NCBI GenBank assembly: GCA_910584235.1
Contig: CAJTZD010000017.1
Coordinates: 1 to 55,340, forward strand
Length of the DNA: 55,340 nucleotides
Reading direction: 5' to 3'
Source: an uncultured Acetatifactor sp.
GTDB taxonomy: Bacteria > Bacillota > Clostridia > Lachnospirales > Lachnospiraceae
The notes beneath the pieces are model-generated. The model was not told the DNA's origin and did no database searches. It saw only the letters and a list, made by a program, of their open reading frames with translations. Below, in pieces: positions 17,620 to 26,900 of this stretch. Positions within the stretch are counted from its first letter, which is position 1, and the number at the start of each line of letters is the position of its first letter. A program made the translations under genes and the position numbers.

Positions 17620-18993
17620 TTATCCTTCGCCGGCCTGCCGGCCGCCCTCCGCCTCCTCCCGGGAGACATCTCTCACCTGTACCACAGAATCCATATCATA
17701 ATATCCCACGGTATTTTTGTCCGAGACCACCGTAATATTCAGCGCGTCATACAGCCTGTGGTACACTTCAAAAGTATCCCCATTGTATCCCGTGACTCCC
17801 ATGGAAAGCAGATATTCCCCACCCTGCAGGCTCATTTTCTGGGTAAATGTAACCTCTTTTACCTGGCCCGGCTCTCCGCTCTCCAAAAAAGCTTTTTCCA
17901 CCATGGAATTGGTCCCCGTAATCTCCGTGCCCATGACGTTCTTAAAGGTAAACGCAAAAATAGGGGCCGGCACATGCTCCTCAAAGGCCACCAGCATATG
18001 CAGGGTGAACATGCTCCCCTTAAGCACCGCGGCTGTGCGCAGACCGGCGTCGTCCGTCACATAATACTCCAATATCCGGGCCTGGCCCGTGCCGTATTCC
18101 AGGGCGTCAGGGTTCACCGCGTCTTTCCGTTCCTGCCTCTTTTGCTCCGGGGCCTCTTTTCCGTTCTGCTTTTTTTGCTTTACCTCCTCCAGAAATTCCA
18201 CATGCTCTTTGTTGCCTTGGATCTCATACTGTCCCACCAGCACCTGCTTGTAGATATCGATCATGGCCTTGGGCGAGCCCTCTCCCAGAAGCTCCCCCTT
18301 GTTGAGCAGGAACACCCTGTCACAGTATTTGCTGATAGCGCTTAAATCATGACTGACAAATACAATGGTCTTGCCCATTTTCTTGAATTCTTCAAATTTA
18401 TGATAGCATTTTGCCTGAAAGAACACATCCCCCACGGAAAGGGCCTCGTCCACGATCAGGATCTCCGGCTCGATGTTAATAGCCACCGCGAAAGCCAGCC
18501 GCACGAACATACCGCTGGAATAGGTCTTCACCGGCTGGTTCACATAGTCCCCGATATCTGCGAATTCCAGGATTTCCGGAAGTTTTTCGTCGATCTCCTT
18601 GTCCGAGAAGCCCATCATGGTTCCGTTCAGGTAGACGTTTTCGATGCCGTTATACTCCTGGTTGAAGCCTGCTCCCAGCTCCAGCAGGGCAGAGATACGT
18701 CCGTTCACGTTTACCTGGCCGGAGGTGGGGTTCAGCACACCCGTAATGATCTTTAGGATCGTGGATTTCCCTGAGCCGTTGGTGCCGATGATGCCTGCGG
18801 TCTCCCCCCTGCGGATGCACAGGCTTACGCCGTTTAGGGCATAATGCAGCCTGCCGGTCTGCTTTTTTCCCAGGCCAAAGGCATCCTTTACCCGGTCCCT
18901 GGCCCTGTCATAGAGCTTATATGCCTTTACTAAATCTTTGATTTCTATCGCAGGGAAAGCCTCCTCCTGCACCTGTATCTCCCTATTTTCCAT
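17620..18993 (-). CDS. wzt: ABC exporter ATPase with glycan-binding-type C-terminal domain (Wzt)
   Basis: The ATPase of an ABC-2 polysaccharide exporter, acting on the cytoplasmic face with the permease at 19027-20010. The 457 residues split into a nucleotide-binding domain (about 15-255) with Walker A GTNGSGKST (70-78), the variant signature YSSGMFVRLAFAVAI, Walker B ILIVDEALSVGD (178-189) and the switch His in VSHD, then a Lys/Glu linker (265-295) and a beta-sandwich (about 298-450: EYGTGQARI, GTEITGTNS, LQGGEYLLSMGV). That last domain is typical of Wzt proteins that bind the modified end of the chain, and is absent from minimal TagH/KpsT-type ATPases. AGAGG precedes the ATG. The methyltransferase-kinase gene follows after eight bases. 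Confidence 0.93.
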   Translation of the reverse strand: MENREIQVQEEAFPAIEIKDLVKAYKLYDRARDRVKDAFGLGKKQTGRLHYALNGVSLCIRRGETAGIIGTNGSGKSTILKIITGVLNPTSGQVNVNGRISALLELGAGFNQEYNGIENVYLNGTMMGFSDKEIDEKLPEILEFADIGDYVNQPVKTYSSGMFVRLAFAVAINIEPEILIVDEALSVGDVFFQAKCYHKFEEFKKMGKTIVFVSHDLSAISKYCDRVFLLNKGELLGEGSPKAMIDIYKQVLVGQYEIQGNKEHVEFLEEVKQKKQNGKEAPEQKRQERKDAVNPDALEYGTGQARILEYYVTDDAGLRTAAVLKGSMFTLHMLVAFEEHVPAPIFAFTFKNVMGTEITGTNSMVEKAFLESGEPGQVKEVTFTQKMSLQGGEYLLSMGVTGYNGDTFEVYHRLYDALNITVVSDKNTVGYYDMDSVVQVRDVSREEAEGGRQAGEG

Positions 18994-19026
18994 AGTCCTC
19001 TCTCAAAGCTCCCCTGTTCTTTCGGA

Positions 19027-20010
19027 TCACAGCACATCCGCAAAATGGTTCTTCAGCCGCTTAAAGACCGCCACGCCGATGCCGAACAGCACCACTGTCA
19101 CGATCCAGAAATACATGGTGGAAAAGAAATCCTCAAAGAACCATTCTCTCCCATAGATGGCGCTGCGGTAGCCGTTCACGATATACACCAACGGATTCAG
19201 CTTTAAGGCCACCACCCATTTCTTCGGCGCTCCGTCCAGATTCCATAAAATGGGCGTGGCCCAGATCCCGATCTGCAGCAGGATATTTATGATCTGGGTC
19301 AGATCCTTGAAGAATACCACAATGGAGCAGGTGGTATAGCACAGCGCCAGCACGAAGATAAACAGGCAGATACTGTAATAGAGGATCTGGGTGGTATAAA
19401 TCGTGGGATAATACCCGTAGAGGGCCGCCACCGCCAGCAGTACCGCCACAAAGAACCCATGGATGAACGTAGCGGCAATGATCTTGATAATGGGCAGGAT
19501 GCTGATCTTGAATACCACCTTTTTCACCAGATAGTCATATTCCCGCAGAGCATTGGTACCGTTGTTCAGAGCCTCGTTGAAATAGAACCAGGGCACCAGT
19601 CCAGCGGTCAGAAACAGGACAAAGGGCACATCCTCCACGCCACGCCCTGCCCCGCCCATGAGCTTGTCAAAGACAATGTAGTACATCGCCACAGTGACCA
19701 CCGGCTGGGCCAGGGCCCACACCGCCCCCATGTAAGAGCCTGCATAGCGCTTCTTAAAGTCATTCTTTGCCAGCTTCCAGATCAGATGTCTGCTCTGATA
19801 GAGTTCCACCGGAATGGTGGTGAACTTTTCGTACCATTTGGCAAACACCAGGCATGCAATGAGGATCATCCCGCAGGAGAGGATCTTTTTTAACAATTCC
19901 TCCTTTGGGTCCGCGCTGGGGCCCGGGTTCTGATGGGTGATAATGATCAGGGCCATCAACAGACCCGCCAGAGAAAACAGGAATATCCCGCCTTTTTTAC
20001 TTATCTTCAT
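19027..20010 (-). CDS. wzm: ABC-2 type polysaccharide export permease (Wzm/TagG-like) with N-terminal extension
   Basis: The membrane channel of the exporter, 327 residues. The ABC-2 core begins near residue 70 (LIWKLAKNDFKKRYAGSYMG, a cytoplasmic amphipathic helix common to Wzm and TagG) and has about six membrane segments, including FKDLTQIINILLQIG and TPILWNLDGAPKKW. Ahead of this are about 65 extra residues with two further hydrophobic segments (about 10-24 and 43-60), making it longer than the usual ~260-residue permease. The gene overlaps the end of rfbC by 14 bases and precedes wzt by 33, so translation is likely coupled. Substrate is inferred: the glycan built by the neighbouring glycosyltransferases. 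Confidence 0.92.
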   Translation of the reverse strand: MKISKKGGIFLFSLAGLLMALIIITHQNPGPSADPKEELLKKILSCGMILIACLVFAKWYEKFTTIPVELYQSRHLIWKLAKNDFKKRYAGSYMGAVWALAQPVVTVAMYYIVFDKLMGGAGRGVEDVPFVLFLTAGLVPWFYFNEALNNGTNALREYDYLVKKVVFKISILPIIKIIAATFIHGFFVAVLLAVAALYGYYPTIYTTQILYYSICLFIFVLALCYTTCSIVVFFKDLTQIINILLQIGIWATPILWNLDGAPKKWVVALKLNPLVYIVNGYRSAIYGREWFFEDFFSTMYFWIVTVVLFGIGVAVFKRLKNHFADVL

Positions 20011-20566
20011 GCGCCTGCCTCTTATAGTCCTGCAGACCGCCCCAGTTCCGATCCCGGTCGATCATCACCAGTTCCATGCCCTCCGGAATCGGCCATTCTA
20101 TGCCGATAGCCGGGTCATTATAGGCAATGCCGCCCTCGTCCCCGGGATGGTAGAAATCCGTGCATTTATAGCAGAATTCCGCATAGTCCGAGAGCACCAG
20201 ATACCCATGTGCAAAATTCTTGGGCACGAAGAACTGCTTCTTGTTCTCCTCGGACAGCACTACGCCGTACCACTTGCCGAAAGTGGAAGACCCCTCCCGC
20301 AGATCCACGGCCACGTCGAACACCTCTCCCCGGATGGCCCGCACCAGCTTGTCCTGGGGGAACTGCTTCTGAAAATGCAGGCCTCTGAGCACCCCCCGCT
20401 TTCCGGAGGACTGGTTGTCCTGAACGAACACCTGGGGGATGCCCGCCTCCTTATATGCCTCGTAATGATAGGATTCGTAAAAATAGCCTCTCTCGTCGCC
20501 GAACACTGCGGGCGTAATGACCTTAAGCCCCTCAATCCCGCATGTCTCTACCTGAATCTTTCCCAT
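19997..20566 (-). CDS. rfbC: dTDP-4-dehydrorhamnose 3,5-epimerase
   Basis: RfbC (RmlC) epimerises dTDP-4-keto-6-deoxyglucose at C3 and C5, the third step toward dTDP-L-rhamnose. The 189 residues form the usual cupin: an early FGDERGYFYES, RGLHFQ with the catalytic base His64, then NFAHGYLVLSD and YNDPAIGIEWP blocks near the end. Length fits the family. GGAGAGG lies eight bases before the ATG. The last bases overlap the permease gene. rfbA and rfbB are upstream, with a muramidase gene between. No rfbD is in the window, so the final reduction to rhamnose must come from elsewhere, or the 4-keto product may be used another way. Confidence 0.95.
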   Translation of the reverse strand: MGKIQVETCGIEGLKVITPAVFGDERGYFYESYHYEAYKEAGIPQVFVQDNQSSGKRGVLRGLHFQKQFPQDKLVRAIRGEVFDVAVDLREGSSTFGKWYGVVLSEENKKQFFVPKNFAHGYLVLSDYAEFCYKCTDFYHPGDEGGIAYNDPAIGIEWPIPEGMELVMIDRDRNWGGLQDYKRQAHEDK

Positions 20567-20627
20567 TTCGCTAACCTCTCCTTCTCTTATCTTTCCATGT
20601 ATCTTTCCAAACTTTCCCGCCCGGTAT

Positions 20628-21905
20628 TCAGTGTACCAGGTAGCTGATGTTCATGTCCACATTGCCCGCAATGCCGTACACGGCTCCCTTGGAGGTGTAC
20701 TGCCACATATGATAATATCCCTGATAGAGCGGGGCGCTGCGATACTCTGCCAGCCAGATGCAGTAATTCTCAAGCTTTTGCGTGTGCAGATTGTTATTGT
20801 ACCAGTTGCGGCTGGCGTAGACTCCCGCGGTATAGCCCGCATTGGCAATGGTCCGGCAGAATGCTTCGCAAACCAATGTCCTGGTCTCCGGGTCCAGATT
20901 GTCCGCCCGGCCGTTGCCTCCCGCGCCCTCGGTATCAATGAACACGGGATACTCCAGTTCATATTCCCTGATCAGCTCCAGTACCGCGGAAGCTTCCTCC
21001 ACGGCCTCCACCTCGTTCACCGCCTGGGTGAAGAAGTAGACTCCCACCGGCATCCCGCTTGCCGCGGCGCCCCGCATATTTGCCGCAAAGCAGGAATCCT
21101 CCACCAGCCCTCCCGTGGTGGAACCCCGGTAGCCCGCGCGGATGATGGCGAATTCCACGCCTGCGTTTTTCACCCGGTCCCAGTCGATGTCCCCGTTCCA
21201 CTTGGACACGTCGATGCCCACTCTGGAATTGGCCGTGGATTTCTGAAGCTTCTGGATCTCGGTTTCGTCCGCGTCCGCCACAGCGTCCGCCACGGCAGTG
21301 TCCTCCTCCGCCACATTGATGTCATCCTCTGTCAAAAGCAGCAGGGAGATATCGTCGATGGCCACATACTCCACCTTATCCTTGACCCGCACCTTTGTCT
21401 CGTTGGCCGGCACCCGGTATCCCTCCATGGGCATAAGTTCCACATAGTACTCTCCGGCCGTGAGATCTCCGATATAGATGACGCCGTCCTTGTCCAGATC
21501 CTTATATTCTCCCAGTCCGTCCAGCTTTACGAAAAAGCTCTCCCCGGTGACCAGCTCTCCCTCCGTGTCCACGATCTGGATCCGCAGATCTTTTTCCACG
21601 GAGGTCACCACCATGGACAGCCTGGAGGCATTGTCTTTCGCGGCCTCCAATATGGGATTCACCTCCGGATCGAAGAAAGTATCGTCCTTAAGGAAAGCCG
21701 ATAAATCGTCTCCGATCTGCCCGTTTACCACGCCGTTATTCCCCGGGTCCGAGGGCTTTTGCGTCTCTTCCGCCCGGGGCGGCGTCGTCCCGGAGGGCTG
21801 TCCGCCTCCGCCCGTATCCTGATTGTTATAGAGCACCAACAGCGAAACCAGCAGAATCACTCCCATAGAAGCCAGGATCGCCTTTCTGCGCAATTTAGAG
21901 TCCAT
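20628..21905 (-). CDS. Membrane-anchored GH25 muramidase with SpaA-like domain
   Basis: A 425-residue cell-wall hydrolase expected to cleave the MurNAc-GlcNAc bond of peptidoglycan outside the membrane. An N-terminal membrane segment (about 8-26) anchors it; a Gly/Pro/Thr linker follows. Residues about 85-150 form a prealbumin/SpaA-like beta domain (DGVIYIGDLTAGEYYVEL). The GH25 domain occupies about 220-425: VGIDVSKWNGDIDW holds the first Asp, YPVFIDTEG the catalytic Asp-x-Glu pair, and WQYTSKG closes the barrel. The gene overlaps rfbA by 11 bases and precedes rfbC by 61, so it is made together with the sugar enzymes. A wall-opening role for polymer passage is inference. The large protein at 23977-27177 shares the same anchor, SpaA and GH25 plan. 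Confidence 0.92.
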   Translation of the reverse strand: MDSKLRRKAILASMGVILLVSLLVLYNNQDTGGGGQPSGTTPPRAEETQKPSDPGNNGVVNGQIGDDLSAFLKDDTFFDPEVNPILEAAKDNASRLSMVVTSVEKDLRIQIVDTEGELVTGESFFVKLDGLGEYKDLDKDGVIYIGDLTAGEYYVELMPMEGYRVPANETKVRVKDKVEYVAIDDISLLLLTEDDINVAEEDTAVADAVADADETEIQKLQKSTANSRVGIDVSKWNGDIDWDRVKNAGVEFAIIRAGYRGSTTGGLVEDSCFAANMRGAAASGMPVGVYFFTQAVNEVEAVEEASAVLELIREYELEYPVFIDTEGAGGNGRADNLDPETRTLVCEAFCRTIANAGYTAGVYASRNWYNNNLHTQKLENYCIWLAEYRSAPLYQGYYHMWQYTSKGAVYGIAGNVDMNISYLVH

Positions 21906-22764
21906 TTGCTACCTCTACCAGATATTTTCCGTAATTGGTCTTCATCAGGGGTTCCGCCAGGGAAAGAAGCTGTTCCTTGTCAATAAAGCCCCGCTTGTAA
22001 GCGATTTCCTCAATGCAGGAGATATACAGCCCCTGTCTCTTCTGGAAAGCCGCCACAAAATCCGCAGCGTCCAGAAGCGAATCATGGTTGCCCGTATCCA
22101 GCCATGCAAAGCCCCGGCCCAAGGTCTCCACCCGAAGGGTCCCCCTCCGCAGATATTCGTTGTTCACGCTGGTAATCTCCAGCTCCCCCCGGGCCGAGGG
22201 CTTTACGGCCTTTGCGATTTCTACTATGTCTTTGTCATAAAAATACAGCCCCGGCACCGCATAATTGCTCTTCGGATGTTCAGGCTTCTCCTCAATGGAG
22301 AGGGCTTTGCCGGTCTCGTCAAATTCCACCACCCCGTACTCCCTGGGATCTCTCACATAGTACCCGAAGATGGTGGCTCCCTTCTCCCTGGCGGCCACTT
22401 CCCGCAGAACTTTCGAAAAGCTCTGTCCGTAGAAGATATTGTCCCCCAGCACCAAAGCCACCCTGTCCTTGCCGATGAAATCCGCACCGATCAGAAAGCT
22501 CTCCGCCAGCCCGTTGGGATGCTCCTGCACCGCATAGCTCAGCTCCATGCCAAGCTGACTGCCGTCTCCCAAAAGCTCTTTAAATACAGGCAGATCCCTG
22601 GGGGTGGAGATGATCAGGATTTCCCGGATACCCGCCAGCATCAGTGTGGACATGGGATAATAGATCATGGGCTTGTCATACACCGGCATGATCTGCTTGG
22701 AAACCGCCTTTGTCAGAGGATACAGTCTGGTACCGGATCCTCCTGCCAATATGATTCCTTTCAT
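21895..22764 (-). CDS. rfbA: Glucose-1-phosphate thymidylyltransferase
   Basis: RfbA (RmlA) joins dTTP and glucose-1-phosphate to give dTDP-glucose, the entry step for both the rhamnose and Fuc4N routes. The 289 residues include the nucleotide-binding LAGGSGTRLYPLT (6-18), SKQIMPVYDKPMIYYP, the acidic LVLGDNIFYG and the GFAWLDTGNHDSL block. The family's feedback inhibition by dTDP-rhamnose is known but cannot be judged here. CGGAGG lies six bases before the ATG. A strong hairpin (22815-22842) lies in the 83-base gap after rfbB and might alter the relative level of the two enzymes. The gene overlaps the muramidase gene downstream by 11 bases. Confidence 0.96.
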   Translation of the reverse strand: MKGIILAGGSGTRLYPLTKAVSKQIMPVYDKPMIYYPMSTLMLAGIREILIISTPRDLPVFKELLGDGSQLGMELSYAVQEHPNGLAESFLIGADFIGKDRVALVLGDNIFYGQSFSKVLREVAAREKGATIFGYYVRDPREYGVVEFDETGKALSIEEKPEHPKSNYAVPGLYFYDKDIVEIAKAVKPSARGELEITSVNNEYLRRGTLRVETLGRGFAWLDTGNHDSLLDAADFVAAFQKRQGLYISCIEEIAYKRGFIDKEQLLSLAEPLMKTNYGKYLVEVANGL

Positions 22765-22814
22765 AAAAACCTCCGTTCTTTTGTCCTACCGCAGCCACGC
22801 ACAAAAACGCGCCA

Positions 22815-22842
22815 AATGGGAACGATGCCCATCGTCCCCATT
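22815..22842 (-). promoter_or_regulatory. Strong hairpin between rfbB and rfbA
   Basis: On the minus strand, AATGGGGACGATG (22830-22842) pairs with CATCGTTCCCATT (22815-22827) with one G-U wobble and only two bases between the arms. The top pairs would open to make a loop. A T5 run lies eight bases beyond the stem, too far for a classic terminator. It may stabilise or attenuate the operon message. Confidence 0.45.
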
Positions 22843-22847
22843 CTGTC

Positions 22848-23930
22848 TTAATTTTCGTACATGTCAGCATAATATTTCTGATAAGCGCCGCTTGTCACAT
22901 TTTTCATCCAGTCTTCATTCCGGAAGAACCACTCTATGGTCTTTCGGATGCCCTCTTTGAACATGGTCTCCGGGTACCAGCCGATCTTGGCCTTGATCTT
23001 GTCCGGCGCAATGGCATACCTGCGGTCATGTCCCTTGCGGTCCTCCACATAAGTGATCAGGTCAGTGGTCACATGCGCCTTTCTGGGGTCGTCGTCCGGC
23101 AGCATTTCCTGCAGGGTCTCTATGATAATATGGATGATCTCAATATTCTGTTTCTCATTATGCCCGCCGATATTGTAGGTTTCAAACAGCTCTCCTTCCT
23201 CCTGAACCATGTCGATGGCCTTGGCATGGTCCTCCACATAGAGCCAGTCCCTGACATTTTTGCCGTCGCCGTACACGGGCAGCTTCCTGCCCGCCAGGCA
23301 ATTGTTGATAATCAGGGGAATCAGCTTCTCCGGAAACTGATAGGGGCCGTAATTGTTGGAGCAGTTGGTAATATTGGCCGGAAAATGATAGGTATCCATA
23401 TAGGACTTCACCAGCATGTCCGCCCCGGCCTTGCTGGCGGAATAGGGGCTGTGGGGATCGTAGGGCGTGGTCTCGTAGAAGAATGCATTGTCATCATCCG
23501 GCAGAGAGCCGTACACCTCGTCCGTGGATACATGCAGGAATTTCTTGCCGGGCATGAAGCCACCCTCCGGAAGTTCCCAGGCCGCCTTGGCGCAGTTAAG
23601 CATCACCGCCGTTCCCAGCACATTGGTGCGCACGAACACCTCCGGATTGCGGATGCTTCTGTCCACATGGCTCTCCGCCGCGAAATGCACCACCCGGTCG
23701 ATGTCGTTTTCGGCAAAGATCCGGGAGACGGCCTCCTTGTCGCAGATGTCCGCTTTCACAAAAGTATAGTTCGGATTGCCCTCCAGTTCTTTCAGGTTCT
23801 CCAGATTCCCCGCATAGGTCAGAAGATCCACATTGATGACGCGGATTTGGTCCCCGTATTTCCGAAACATATAATGGATATAGTTGGAGCCGATGAAACC
23901 GGCGCCTCCTGTCACAAGATAAGTACGCAT
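22848..23930 (-). CDS. rfbB: dTDP-glucose 4,6-dehydratase
   Basis: RfbB (RmlB) turns dTDP-glucose into dTDP-4-keto-6-deoxyglucose using bound NAD. This is the branch compound for RfbC and for the WecE aminotransferase encoded at 31662-32792. The 360-residue short-chain dehydrogenase has TGGAGFIGSNY near the N-terminus, HFAAESHVDRSI, STDEVYG, and the catalytic Tyr and Lys in YSASKAGAD; RDWLYVEDH and RRYAIAPDKI follow. The start MRTYLVTGG is chosen because AAGGAG lies about eight bases upstream; an earlier start at 23987 would add 19 residues and overlap the muramidase gene. It follows that gene by 46 bases. Confidence 0.96.
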   Translation of the reverse strand: MRTYLVTGGAGFIGSNYIHYMFRKYGDQIRVINVDLLTYAGNLENLKELEGNPNYTFVKADICDKEAVSRIFAENDIDRVVHFAAESHVDRSIRNPEVFVRTNVLGTAVMLNCAKAAWELPEGGFMPGKKFLHVSTDEVYGSLPDDDNAFFYETTPYDPHSPYSASKAGADMLVKSYMDTYHFPANITNCSNNYGPYQFPEKLIPLIINNCLAGRKLPVYGDGKNVRDWLYVEDHAKAIDMVQEEGELFETYNIGGHNEKQNIEIIHIIIETLQEMLPDDDPRKAHVTTDLITYVEDRKGHDRRYAIAPDKIKAKIGWYPETMFKEGIRKTIEWFFRNEDWMKNVTSGAYQKYYADMYEN

Positions 23931-23976
23931 TTTTCTCTCCTTCCTGAAGCTGGTATTAGTATGGCCTTTTTTCCGC

Positions 23977-26900
23977 TCAATAGCCAAGATAGCTGATATT
24001 CATGTCCACATTGCCGCTTATGCCGTTTACGCTGCCGGTGGATCTGTACTGCCACAGATCGTATCTGCTCTTATACGTGGGCGCCGCCGCATACTGGGCC
24101 ATCCATATCTTGTATGCGCTCAGGGCGCTTGCATCCATCTTGGTCTCCAGCCAGTGTTTGTTGGAATAGACCCCTGCGGTGTAGCCTGCGTTTTGTATGG
24201 TTGCGCAGAATGCCTTGCACACCGCTGTCCTCGTAGCATTGTCAATCTTGTCCCCCCGGCCGCCGCTGGATTCCACGTCCAGGAACACGGGATAGGAAAT
24301 CTTGTAATTTCTGATCTGGTCAAGCACCATGGAGGCCTCCTCCACGGCTTCGATTTCGTCCACGGCCTGTGAGTAGAAGTAGACGCCTACTTTCAGTCCC
24401 GCAGCGTTGGCGCCCTGGATGTTCTCCGCAAATCTGGAATCCACGATGAGTTTCCCCTCTGTGGAGCCTCTGTAGCCGCAGCGTATGATCACATAGGAGA
24501 TTCCGGAATTTTTCACGCCGTTCCAGTCGATCTTGCCGTTCCATTTGGACACGTCAATGCCTACGGTGCCGCTGCCCACTACCATGGAGCCGTCGCTGGC
24601 AAAATTGTACTTTGCGCCCTGAATCACCTGTTCTCCGGTGACTTTCTTCCCCTCAGCCGTATAATAATACACCTTTCCGTCGATGGTCTGCCAGCCGGTG
24701 TATTTGGCGTCCGCCTTTACATAAAAAGCGCTGGCCGTATAGTAGTCGGCACTGGTGGCCTCCCTGTACTCGTTGTTCTCCTGCACATAGATCTGCTGGC
24801 CTTTCACATCCTTTAACAGCGTGCCGGTGTCCTCTCTGGGATTCTTCTTCACCGTGACGGCACAGGCAGCCGTGACGGTCTCGGTCCCTTCCGTGTAGCT
24901 GATGGTAAGGACTGCGCTGCCCTCGGCCACGCCGGTGGCCGTGACGATATTGTCCTTAACGCTGACGGCGCATTTCCCCGGATCCGAGGATACGGCCTCC
25001 ACTTTCACCGGCAAAGCCGCATTTACGATTGTAGCGGTGATGTCCTCCGCGCTCTGGGTGAATACGGTCACGGCGTTTTTATCCAGCCGCATCACCATGG
25101 CACCCTTAATGGTCACGACGATCACGGCTTTCCCCGCAGTCTCGGGAGCGCCGTTCTTGTAGTTGGCAGTGACGGTCAAATTGGCAGTGCCGGCTGCCTT
25201 GGCCTGTATTGTGATATTGCCTCTTGCATCTATGAAAGGCGCAGCCACTGCCGCATTGTCCGAGCTGATGATGTACTCTATGGTACTTTCGCTTCCCGCC
25301 GGGAATCCGGAAGCCGTGGCAATAGCCGCCATGGTTCCTCCTATGGTTCCGGTGAGAGCCGCCTGGTTCACGGTCACGGTCAAAGGCCCCGGCGTGGGGG
25401 TAGGCGTCGGCGTGGGCGTAGGCGTAGGCGTCGGCGTGGGCGTAGGCGTCGGCGTGGGCGTCGGCGTGGGCGTAGGCGTGGGCGTGGGCGTAGGCGTCGG
25501 CGTGGGCGTAGGCGTCGGCGTAGGGGTGGGGGTAGGCGTCGGGCTCTCCGTCTGAGCCGGCGGCGGGGTAGGCGTCGGCGCGGGGCTCTCCGTCCCGGCC
25601 GGGGGATCCGTCGGTGTCTCCGGCGGCGCGGAGGGCGGATTCTCCGTGGATCCGGATGCCGAACCGTTTTCCCCCTCAGAGTCCGGGGCCCCGGCTGTGT
25701 TCCCGCTCATGCGCAGGAAGCGCTTTGCCACCGCCAGGGTCATGGGATCCTGTATGGTATTCTTGTCCACCTGGTCATAGGCGGTGGCAATTACCTTGCT
25801 CTCCACCCAGGCAACCGTATCCTGCAGGCTGGACTCCACCACTACCTCATTCTTCTTGGTGTCCTCCTGCTTGGTGTTGACCTCGCTCTCCTGCTTGACT
25901 TCATTGGCTACATCCACTTTCGCGTAAACGATCTCTTTCTTGACCTCCACGGACTGGGTCTGCGTGGAAAGGGTGTAACCGGCGTACTTCTCATCCGTCA
26001 GGGCCTCCATGGCCACCTTATAGGTACCGGGCGCAATATCCTTTTTGTAAATGATGCCGTCCATATCGTCGTCAGACCAGATATTCGTCTTGCCGTCCGG
26101 ATCCGTGATAGTCACGGAAAAAGGCACATTGGGCACCAGCTTGTCTGTCTTCTTATTGATAAACTTGATCTTTAAGTCTTTCTGGATAGATGTAAAGCTG
26201 GGCAGCACGGACACCTGCCTCTCATAGCCGCTCTCCTCGTAATCGGGCTTTTGGTCTTCCTCCGGTCCCTCTTCCACAACGGAAGACGCAGTCGTCTTTT
26301 CCCTCTGGGCATTGGCCACAGCCAAAAGTCCCTCCTCCCCGATCATGGAAATATGGTCCAGCTCTTTGCCTACGTTTTTAAAATCAGCCACCTGCCTGTC
26401 TATGGTTCTGGAACCGATGAACAAGCAGGCCGTCACAATGGCCAGCACCAGAACCGCCGCGCCGGTGAACGCCATTACCTTATCCATAGTGTCCATCCGT
26501 CCGAAATACTTTCCGACACCGGCCAAAAAGCCTTGCTTTGGCTGCTTCCCGCGCTTGCTCCCGCCGCCCTTTACAGGCTGCTGCCTGTAAGGCGCGGGTT
26601 CTTTATAGCGGATATCCTCCGCGGCATATCCGCCGTCAAATTCTTCGTCCTCATAAAGAGCCTCATCGTCTCCGTACCCGGATGTCTCATCCCCGTACAG
26701 AGTATCTCCATCGCCGTAATCGGATGCCTCATCCCCATACAGCGCATCTTCCTCTCCATACCCGGATACTTCATCCCTATACAGCGCATCTTCTTCCCCG
26801 TAATCGGATACCTCATCCTCATACAGCGCATCTTCCTCTATGTACCCGGACGTCCCGTCCCCGTACAGCGCCGCCCGGCCCCTGTATGCCTCCCCGGTTT

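Noticed and set aside
20631..21704. 357-residue plus-strand open frame
   Set aside because: Antisense to the GH25 muramidase; composition rich in His, Arg and Gly with no domain.
23931..23987. Longer N-terminus for rfbB
   Set aside because: The Rossmann motif should be near the start; AAGGAG precedes the inner ATG, and the longer form overlaps the muramidase gene.
23028..23996. 322-residue plus-strand open frame
   Set aside because: Antisense to rfbB, which is full length with all catalytic residues.
25163..25555. Plus-strand frame coding a long Gly-Val repeat
   Set aside because: It is the complement of the Pro-Thr linker codons of the muramidase and has no ribosome site or known protein type.
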